From assembly GCA_945883455.1 (NCBI GenBank), contig CAMCXJ010000047.1, positions 1 to 13,822 on the forward strand: DNA of 13,822 nucleotides. Reading direction: 5' to 3'. The notes below the pieces were generated by a model. That model did not search any database and had not been told where the DNA came from. It worked only from the letters and a program-made list of their open reading frames with translations. Numbering within the stretch: position 1 is the first letter of the stretch; each line of letters begins with the position of its first letter. The translations under genes and the position numbers were made by a program. Shown in pieces: positions 7,684 to 12,722 of the stretch. The stretch comes from Prosthecobacter debontii (lineage in GTDB: Bacteria; Verrucomicrobiota; Verrucomicrobiia; Verrucomicrobiales; Akkermansiaceae).

Positions 7684-8580
7684 TCACCTCCGCCATGCGA
7701 TCAATAGCAACGCGAGCGCAGCGGGCAGGTAAAGCAGAGTGGAGAAAAACAGCACGCGGCAGGATTTCCTCTCGCCATCCACGATAAAACGGAACGCCAG
7801 CGCCATGATCGCCAGCCCGAAGAGCGGGCCGCCGACAAGCCACAGCACGCTGGTAAAACCCCAGATCCCCGGCAGCAGCGAGAACACCGCCAGCACCAGC
7901 GAAAACACCGCGCAGAGCACCCCGCTTTTTTTACCGCTGAGATCCCCGTTCGACCACATCTTGTAACCGGCATCCTCGTATTCCGCCCGGCATAGCCAGT
8001 TGATTGCGACGAAGTGCGGGAGCTGCCAAAAAAATAGGATACCGAAAAGGAACCACGCCTCGGGCGCAAAAATCCCACCCCCGCCGCCAACCCATCCGAT
8101 CATCGGCGGGATTGCCCCGGGTATGGCACCGACCAAAGTGTTCATCGAACTCATCCGCTTCAGCGGAGTGTAGATGAAAACGTAGATTGCAACCGTCGCC
8201 GCGGTTAGATACGCCGCCGGGGCGTTCACCATCACCGCTAGGTGGATAATGCCGGCCGCCGAGAGCACCCAGCCGACCGCGAACGCCGTGACCGGACTCA
8301 TCCGTCGGGAAGGCAGTGGCCTGTCTGCCGTGCGTTTCATAACGGCGTCGAGATCGATCTCCATCAACTGGTTGAACGCCGCCGAACCAAACGCCGTTGC
8401 TGCCGTTCCAATCAGCGTGTGAAACAGGGTCGACCATTCCATCGGCATTCCTTTGCGCGCGAGCAGGTATCCGAATAACGCCGTCACCAGCACAAAGAAA
8501 TTCAGCCGCACCTTCATCAGCACGCTGAGATCCTCCCGTAGGTTCGGGGTCTTGTTGATCAGTTCCTCTTTTTCCTCCAC
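7684..8580 (-). CDS. ctaB: Protoheme IX farnesyltransferase (heme o synthase)
   Basis: 298 residues from GTG 8580. It attaches a farnesyl group to heme b to give heme o for terminal oxidases, in the cytoplasmic membrane. The UbiA-type prenyl diphosphate site reads NQLMEIDLDAVMKRTADRP (Asn70, Asp76, Asp78, Arg83, Arg87). The second conserved loop, WLCRAEYEDAGYKMWSNGD, fits heme o synthases. About eight or nine hydrophobic helices are visible. The frame is open to TTG 8646, but GTG 8580 has an AGGG seven bases upstream and lets the protein begin shortly before the family's LREDL element, so it is preferred. It starts 50 bp after vapC on the same strand, so the toxin-antitoxin transcript may run into it. 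No cytochrome oxidase genes are visible nearby. Confidence 0.93.
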   Translation of the reverse strand: MEEKEELINKTPNLREDLSVLMKVRLNFFVLVTALFGYLLARKGMPMEWSTLFHTLIGTAATAFGSAAFNQLMEIDLDAVMKRTADRPLPSRRMSPVTAFAVGWVLSAAGIIHLAVMVNAPAAYLTAATVAIYVFIYTPLKRMSSMNTLVGAIPGAIPPMIGWVGGGGGIFAPEAWFLFGILFFWQLPHFVAINWLCRAEYEDAGYKMWSNGDLSGKKSGVLCAVFSLVLAVFSLLPGIWGFTSVLWLVGGPLFGLAIMALAFRFIVDGERKSCRVLFFSTLLYLPAALALLLIAWRR

Positions 8581-8629
8581 ACCCGAACCCTGCCGCACCC
8601 TCGGCGCGGAGTCCAGCGGGGAACAGCGG

Positions 8630-9022
8630 TCAGCCGATAACCTCAAGTTTCAGCCCTTCGATGACGCTGAAATGCCGCTTGTTCCTAGTCACAAGCGGGA
8701 GATTGAGACTCACCGCGACGGCGGCAATCCAGAGATCGTTCTGTCCTATGTTTCGGTATTCACCCGTATCCTGTAGCCGTGCGCAAAGTCCCGCATAGGC
8801 CTCAACAGCCGAACTGGCATCCAACAAAAGAACCCCGATCCCGAGGAACTGATCCACACGCTCGGAGTCATGACCGGCGCGAACCGCTCCATGCTTGAAC
8901 TCACCAACGACAATCCAAGGGATTCCCAGGCTTTTCGCAGAGTTGCGACCCGCATAGGAAGCCGCCCACGATTGGTTCCGCCATAAACCGATCAGAAAAG
9001 ACGTGTCCGCAATCAGATCCAC
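8630..9022 (-). CDS. vapC: VapC toxin, PIN-domain ribonuclease
   Basis: About 130 residues forming one PIN domain. Acidic metal ligands are at expected places: Asp6 in LIADTSFLIG, Glu41 in VVGEFKHG and Asp96 in NDLWIAA; the fourth position falls in LVTRNKRHF with Asn instead of Asp, common in the family. VapC toxins cut tRNA or rRNA when freed from VapB. The GTG start at 9022 overlaps the last ten bases of the vapB ORF, typical translational coupling. No ATG is available before the first catalytic Asp. The gene is intact. Confidence 0.92.
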   Translation of the reverse strand: MDLIADTSFLIGLWRNQSWAASYAGRNSAKSLGIPWIVVGEFKHGAVRAGHDSERVDQFLGIGVLLLDASSAVEAYAGLCARLQDTGEYRNIGQNDLWIAAVAVSLNLPLVTRNKRHFSVIEGLKLEVIG

Positions 9023-9243
9023 GGATCCTCCTTTACCGCGGAGCGCTCATTGATCGCCTCCTCCATCAGGGCATCCTTCTCCTTATCAAGGTTTCCTGCC
9101 GCCTGCACATGGCTCAAAAACGCTCCCAGGGTGCCGGGTGCTGGAATCACACGCTTCACCACACTGGAAAAGGATTCCCGCGAACCCTTCTTCCAAGCTT
9201 TCAAGCGCTCATACGCCGCTTCGTCTAGTGTAATCGTTTTCAT
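9013..9243 (-). CDS. vapB: VapB-type antitoxin (COG1753-like)
   Basis: 76 residues from ATG 9243. The N-terminus MKTITLDEAAYERLKAWKKG followed by ESFSSVVKRVI is the pattern of ribbon-helix-helix-like antitoxins paired with PIN toxins. The C-terminal half (residues 35-76) is charged and would wrap the toxin. An extended GTG start at 9270 is possible, but it would put part of the upstream inverted repeat in the coding region and does not match the family. It overlaps vapC by ten bases. A 30-bp dyad just upstream is a plausible self-regulation site. Confidence 0.88.
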   Translation of the reverse strand: MKTITLDEAAYERLKAWKKGSRESFSSVVKRVIPAPGTLGAFLSHVQAAGNLDKEKDALMEEAINERSAVKEDPWI

Positions 9244-9246
9244 TCG

Positions 9247-9276
9247 GTTCGTGTATGCACGAATAGGCACACGAAC
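9247..9276. promoter_or_regulatory. Dyad upstream of vapB, candidate autorepression operator
   Basis: GTTCGTGT (9247-9254) and ACACGAAC (9269-9276) are perfect 8-bp inverted arms separated by 14 bp, ending four bases from the vapB ATG. VapBC complexes usually bind palindromes at this place to repress their operon. The arms are long enough to be unlikely by chance in so short a gap. Confidence 0.6.
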
Positions 9277-9282
9277 TAAGAT

Positions 9283-9305
9283 ATAATCAAGCGATATCTG
9301 ATTAT
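9283..9305. promoter_or_regulatory. Second dyad upstream of vapB
   Basis: ATAATCA (9283-9289) and TGATTAT (9299-9305) are perfect inverted 7-bp arms with a 9-bp spacer holding GATATC. An overlapping dyad AGATAT/ATATCT spans 9279-9299. The stretch is AT-rich compared with its surroundings and is likely part of the vapB promoter region. Confidence 0.45.
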
Positions 9306-9373
9306 CGAAGATGCCATCACCTTCAAGAAAGCAAACCTCTTCCTTGAGAATTACAGTTTAGAATTTGAAGTTT

Positions 9374-10471
9374 TTAGCGCACCACCCTCGCACCGCCGCC
9401 GGAGATCTGCTTCTCCACTTCCTTGCGGGTCGCCATCGAAGTATCGCCGGGCGTGGTGGATGCCAAAGCACCGTGAGCCGCGCCGTATTCCACGGCCATC
9501 TGCGCGTCGTTAAACTCCAGGAAACCGAACTGCACCCCGGATGCAAAGGAATCACCGCCTCCCACACGATCGAGGATTTCCAGGTCATCGTATTTCCGCG
9601 ACTCGTGGAATTTCCCGTCGTGCCAGAGGATCGCCGACCAATCGTTGATCGTCGCCGTTTTCACACCGCGCAGGGTGGTCGCGGCCACCTTGAAATTCGG
9701 GAACTCTTTGACCGCCGTCTCGATCATCGCCTTAAAGGCGTCGAGCTCGATGTTCGAGATGTTGTGATCCACACCCTCCACCTCGAAGCCGAGCGACGCA
9801 GTGAAATCCTCCTCGTTGCCGATCATCACATCCACATATTTCGCGATCTCGCGGTTCACCTCGCGCGCCTTATCGAGGCCGCCGATCGTTTTCCAAAGCG
9901 ACGGGCGGTAGTTCAGGTCATAGGAAACGATGGTGCCGTATCTGTTCGCCGCCTTCACCGCCTCCACAGTGAGCTCCGCCGTGCTCTCGGAGAGCGCCGC
10001 GTAGATCCCGCCGGTGTGGAACCAGCGCACGCCGAGTTTCCCGAAAATATGATCCCAATCCACGTCACCAGGCTTGAGCTGCGAGGCCGCCGTGTTGCCG
10101 CGATCCGGATTCCCCACCGCCCCGCGGATGCCAAATCCGCGCTCCGTGAAATTCAGACCGTTGCGCACCGAGCGCCCGATCCCATCGTCCCCGCGCCATT
10201 GGATGAAATCCGTCGCGACCCCGCCCTGCATGATGAAATCCTCGATGAGGTGGCCCACCTCGTTGTCCACGAAAGCCGTCACCACCGCCGTCTTGTAACC
10301 GAAGCATTTCCGCAAACCGCGCGAGGTGTTGTATTCGCCTCCGCCCTCCCAGGCCGCGAACTGGCGCGCGGTGCGGATCCGCCCCTCGCCGGGATCGAGG
10401 CGCAGCATCACCTCGCCGAGCGAGATCTGGTCAAAGGCACAATCGGATTTCGGTTTGATGGTCAAAGGCAT
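9374..10471 (-). CDS. kdgK: PfkB-family sugar kinase, probably 2-keto-3-deoxygluconate kinase
   Basis: 365 residues from ATG 10471. PfkB fold: substrate-side FAAWEGGGEYNTSRGL near residue 40, a TGGIYAALS segment around 160, and the C-terminal ATP/anion-hole signature DRVGGGDSFASG with catalytic Asp307. The GGGD variant in place of GAGD is seen in KDG kinases and their close relatives, and overall spacing fits that group, so phosphorylation of 2-keto-3-deoxygluconate is the best guess; a related keto-sugar cannot be excluded. No aldolase or uronate gene lies next to it to confirm the substrate. ATG 10471 fits family starts better than the upstream in-frame codon at 10486. It is divergent from the arsenic operon. 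Confidence 0.72.
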   Translation of the reverse strand: MPLTIKPKSDCAFDQISLGEVMLRLDPGEGRIRTARQFAAWEGGGEYNTSRGLRKCFGYKTAVVTAFVDNEVGHLIEDFIMQGGVATDFIQWRGDDGIGRSVRNGLNFTERGFGIRGAVGNPDRGNTAASQLKPGDVDWDHIFGKLGVRWFHTGGIYAALSESTAELTVEAVKAANRYGTIVSYDLNYRPSLWKTIGGLDKAREVNREIAKYVDVMIGNEEDFTASLGFEVEGVDHNISNIELDAFKAMIETAVKEFPNFKVAATTLRGVKTATINDWSAILWHDGKFHESRKYDDLEILDRVGGGDSFASGVQFGFLEFNDAQMAVEYGAAHGALASTTPGDTSMATRKEVEKQISGGGARVVR

Positions 10472-10530
10472 GACACAGGAATTCAAAGACCCGTGGGCTT
10501 GTATGTAAAGAGGTTTGAAAACCGCGAATC

Positions 10531-10545
10531 ACTTAAGCATTAAGT
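10531..10545. promoter_or_regulatory. Perfect dyad ACTTAA-GCA-TTAAGT between kdgK and arsR
   Basis: ACTTAA and TTAAGT flank a 3-bp spacer in the 117-bp divergent gap. It is 44 bp before the arsR start and 60 bp before the kdgK start. It could serve either gene; no family-specific motif was recognised. Confidence 0.45.
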
Positions 10546-10552
10546 CCTCGAC

Positions 10553-10579
10553 ATAACGAAATAAATCGTCACGTTATTT
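10553..10579. promoter_or_regulatory. Overlapping dyads before arsR, candidate ArsR operator
   Basis: Two inverted repeats overlap: ATAACG (10553-10558) with CGTTAT (10572-10577), and AAATAA (10559-10564) with TTATTT (10574-10579). The heptamer CGTCACG occurs here at 10567-10573 and again at 10582-10588, touching the arsR ATG. AT-rich dyads just before arsR are the usual self-regulation site of ArsR repressors. No classical Shine-Dalgarno is seen before arsR. Confidence 0.5.
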
Positions 10580-10588
10580 TCCGTCACG

Positions 10589-10969
10589 ATGAACTCCGCC
10601 CCCTCCTTTTTCCGCGCCCTTGGCGATGAGACCCGCTGGCGTATTGTCCGGCTCGTGATGGATCGAGCGCTCTGCGTCTGCGAACTCGCGGATATTCTAG
10701 GGATGCCGCAGTCCTCCGTTTCCAGCCACGTGCAGATCATCCGCAAGGCCGGGCTGCTGGAGAGCGAGCACTGCGGGAAATGGACGTATTTCCGCATCCA
10801 CACAAAGCACCACCCCCTACTTACCCGCCTCATTGAATCCTTCCCGAACAGTCCCGAACACAAGACCGACCTGAAAAAAGCGAAAGCTCGCCTCAAGGAT
10901 CGCGAAAACAGCTGCTGCCCGGGACCCGTCAAACTCGCCGAACCTACATCATGCAACTCAAGGAACTAA
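10589..10969 (+). CDS. arsR: ArsR arsenite-responsive repressor
   Basis: 126 residues with one ArsR winged helix (LGDETRWRIVRLV to LLESEHCGKWTYFRIH). The metal-sensing motif LCVCEL places Cys29 and Cys31 on the helix before the recognition helix, as in the ELCVCDL motif of E. coli ArsR. More thiols are available at Cys62 and in a C-terminal tail with Cys109-Cys110 and Cys122, which may add ligands. It would repress the operon until As(III) binds. It is the first gene of a four-gene operon and its last 19 bases overlap the next ORF. It differs from the other ArsR-type gene in the window, which has a methyltransferase domain and no CxC. Confidence 0.94.
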   Translation: MNSAPSFFRALGDETRWRIVRLVMDRALCVCELADILGMPQSSVSSHVQIIRKAGLLESEHCGKWTYFRIHTKHHPLLTRLIESFPNSPEHKTDLKKAKARLKDRENSCCPGPVKLAEPTSCNSRN

Positions 10970-11430
10970 AATCCCTCCTCGCCGGAAATGCCGACCGCCA
11001 TTTCCGCATCCGCCTGCCGGACGGCGATGCGATCCCGCTTTCCTTCCACGTCACGGAGGTCGGCCATGTCCGCAAGACTTTCCTCGACTGCGGCGGCACG
11101 CGGCGCGAAACCGAAACCTGCCAACTCCAGGTCTGGGTCGGCGAGGATTACGACCACCGCATCGAGACTGGGAAAATGGCGGGCATCCTCGAAAAGGGCA
11201 AAGCCGTCATCCCCGATGATTCCGTCCCCGTGGAGATCGAATACGAGGATCGCTTGATTTCCCAATACACGATCACCGGCCACGAGATCACCGGCGACGC
11301 GGTTATCCTCACCCTCGCCCACAAGCACGCCGAATGCCTCGCTCCGGAACTCTGCGGACTGCCCTCGATTAACCGCCTCCCCGCCCTCGGCGGGAAATCC
11401 TCCTGCTGCGCCCCCGGCCAAATCTGCTGA
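10951..11430 (+). CDS. DUF6428-type protein of arsenic operons
   Basis: 159 residues, no signal peptide or membrane segment. It resembles the DUF6428 proteins that recur in ars operons: TCQLQVWVGEDYDHRIETGKMAGIL in the middle, VPVEIEYEDRLISQY, and the Cys/His cluster HKHAECLAPELCG (His124, His126, Cys129, Cys135). The tail ends in SSCCAPGQIC, adding Cys152, Cys153 and Cys159. Seven cysteines in a small cytoplasmic protein suggest a thiol or metalloid-handling role, but biochemical function is unknown to me. It overlaps arsR by 19 bases and ends one base before the aquaporin ATG, so it is translated with the operon. Confidence 0.75.
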   Translation: MQLKELKSLLAGNADRHFRIRLPDGDAIPLSFHVTEVGHVRKTFLDCGGTRRETETCQLQVWVGEDYDHRIETGKMAGILEKGKAVIPDDSVPVEIEYEDRLISQYTITGHEITGDAVILTLAHKHAECLAPELCGLPSINRLPALGGKSSCCAPGQIC

Positions 11431-11431
11431 T

Positions 11432-12091
11432 ATGATGAAGCATCGGTTTTTCGCGGAATTGCTCGGCACCTTCATCCTCGTTTTCGCGGGGACTGGAGCG
11501 ATGGTCGTGAACGAAATCACCGGCGGTGTGATCGGCCATGTCGGCGTGGCTCTGACCTTCGGATTGGTCGTGGCGGCGATGATCTACACCTTCGGCGATG
11601 TCAGCGGCGCGCATCTCAATCCCGCCGTATCCATAGGCTTCGCGGTGGCCGGGCGTTTTCCCGCCGCAGATCTGCCCGCCTACCTGAGCGCTCAGATGCT
11701 CGGCGCGCTCAGTGCCAGCGGCTCGCTGAAACTCCTCTTCCCGGATTCGTGGAGGCTCGGAATGACACTTCCGGCAGACACTGCAGCGCAGAGTTTTTTC
11801 CTGGAGATCATCCTCACAGCCATCCTCATGCTTACCATTCTTAGCGTCTCGCACGGCGCGAAGGAGAAAGGCATCACCGCCGCAATCGCGATCGGCTCCG
11901 TGGTGGGGCTCGAAGCAATGTTCGCGGGGCCGATCAGCGGCGCATCGATGAACCCCGCCCGTTCGCTCGGCCCCGCGCTCGTCAGCGGCCATTTCGATCA
12001 CATCTGGCTCTACCCCTTCGCCACCATCATCGGCGCGATCGTCGCTATTCCCCTTTTCAAAATAACCCGCAAACCGGAATCCACCCCATGA
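11432..12091 (+). CDS. Aquaporin family channel in ars operon (AqpS-like)
   Basis: 219 residues, six transmembrane helices and two half-helices, with both pore motifs: Asn63-Pro-Ala in GAHLNPAVS and Asn174-Pro-Ala-Arg177 in SMNPARS. By hand alignment with E. coli AqpZ, the selectivity filter is Phe43, Ala162, Ala171, Arg177. The filter histidine of water-only channels is thus replaced by alanine, giving a wider pore. AqpS of Sinorhizobium meliloti, also encoded with arsR and arsC, lets arsenite leave the cell down its gradient; the same role is likely here, because no arsenite pump is visible. ATG 11432 and ATG 11435 are both possible. The stop overlaps the arsC start (ATGA at 12088). Confidence 0.88.
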   Translation: MMKHRFFAELLGTFILVFAGTGAMVVNEITGGVIGHVGVALTFGLVVAAMIYTFGDVSGAHLNPAVSIGFAVAGRFPAADLPAYLSAQMLGALSASGSLKLLFPDSWRLGMTLPADTAAQSFFLEIILTAILMLTILSVSHGAKEKGITAAIAIGSVVGLEAMFAGPISGASMNPARSLGPALVSGHFDHIWLYPFATIIGAIVAIPLFKITRKPESTP

Positions 12092-12525
12092 AAACACCCG
12101 CCATCCTCATCCTCTGCACCGGCAACTCCTGCCGCTCCCATCTCGCCGAGGCGATCCTGCGCCGCGCGCTCGGCGACGGATTCCGCGTCGAAAGCGCCGG
12201 CTCGAATCCCGCAGGATACGTCCACCCGCTCGCGATCCGCGCGCTGGCGGAGATCGGCATCGACACCACCGGTCACCACTCGAAGCACATGAACGGTTTC
12301 CTCGAAGACCAGGTGGAAACAGTGATCACCGTCTGCGGCAACGCCGACCAGGCCTGCCCGATGTTCCCCGGCCAGATGAACCGCCATCACTGGCCTTTCG
12401 ATGATCCTGCCCACGCCACCGGCACCGAGGACGAGCAGTTCGCCGTCTTCCGCCGGGTGCGTGATGAGATTCTGAAAGTTTTCGGAGCCTATGCGGCGGG
12501 GAGGCTGGATGGTCGGATAAGCTGA
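12088..12525 (+). CDS. arsC: Arsenate reductase, low-molecular-weight phosphatase type
   Basis: 145 residues. The phosphatase P-loop CTGNSCRS gives nucleophile Cys10, Cys15 and Arg16. The redox pair is Cys83 and Cys90 in VCGNADQACP, and Asp105 in WPFDDPA is the general acid. This is the thioredoxin-coupled type that reduces As(V) to As(III) in the cytoplasm. The product would be exported by the preceding channel, so order and coupling (4-base overlap) make functional sense. It is the last gene of the operon; a hairpin-rich stretch follows. Confidence 0.95.
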   Translation: MKTPAILILCTGNSCRSHLAEAILRRALGDGFRVESAGSNPAGYVHPLAIRALAEIGIDTTGHHSKHMNGFLEDQVETVITVCGNADQACPMFPGQMNRHHWPFDDPAHATGTEDEQFAVFRRVRDEILKVFGAYAAGRLDGRIS

Positions 12526-12527
12526 CG

Positions 12528-12541
12528 GAGACAAATGTCTC
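12528..12541. repeat. Short dyad GAGACA-AA-TGTCTC after arsC
   Basis: Perfect 6-bp inverted arms begin two bases after the arsC stop codon. There is no following T run, so it is not a standard intrinsic terminator. Confidence 0.5.
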
Positions 12542-12543
12542 AT

Positions 12544-12572
12544 GGTAGGGACGGTTCGGCTCGACCGTCCCA
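12544..12572 (+). repeat. Hairpin repeat, copy A (GGTAGGG family)
   Basis: GGGACGGT (12548-12555) pairs with ACCGTCCC (12564-12571); one further T-G pair leaves a six-base loop CGGCTC. GGTA precedes the stem. It matches the inverted copy at 12685-12713 in flank, loop and outer stem, with compensated changes in the inner stem. It could also help terminate arsC transcription, although no T run follows. Confidence 0.75.
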
Positions 12573-12608
12573 CTTCCAGAATCTGGTGGCTCAATCACTC
12601 CAGTGGAC

Positions 12609-12648
12609 GTGAGATCTCGGGAAAATGAGCCCTTCCCCTGGATCTCAC
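12609..12648. repeat. Long hairpin GTGAGATC/GATCTCAC
   Basis: Perfect 8-bp arms at 12609-12616 and 12641-12648 enclose 24 bases, inside which GGGAA (12619-12623) can pair with TTCCC (12633-12637). It lies between the two GGTAGGG hairpins. Confidence 0.65.
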
Positions 12649-12684
12649 CACCTTTACGCAATCAAAGCCGCTCTGTTTTCAATC

Positions 12685-12713
12685 AGGGCTGACCGGGCCG
12701 GATCAGCCCTACC
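12685..12713 (-). repeat. Hairpin repeat, copy B (GGTAGGG family, inverted)
   Basis: On the minus strand it reads GGTAGGG, then CTGATC, loop CGGCCC, then GGTCAG, then CCCT. The stem forms nine pairs. It is the opposite-strand relative of copy A. On the alaS strand it lies downstream of the alaS stop (12723) and may act in ending that transcript; there is no clear T run. Confidence 0.75.
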
Positions 12714-12722
12714 TTTTGCAGA

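Noticed and set aside
8581..8646. N-terminal extension of ctaB from TTG 8646
   Set aside because: It overlaps vapC and adds 22 residues unlike family N-termini; GTG 8580 has a better ribosome site.
9338..9373. AT-rich tail after the sugar kinase as another repeat footprint
   Set aside because: TTTAGAATTTGAAGTTTTT is only loosely periodic and has no neighbouring 7-mer array or inverted partner.
9365..10543. 392-codon plus-strand open frame opposite the sugar kinase
   Set aside because: High G+C third positions keep the antisense frame open; its product is Arg/His-rich with no family features, while the minus strand encodes a complete PfkB kinase.
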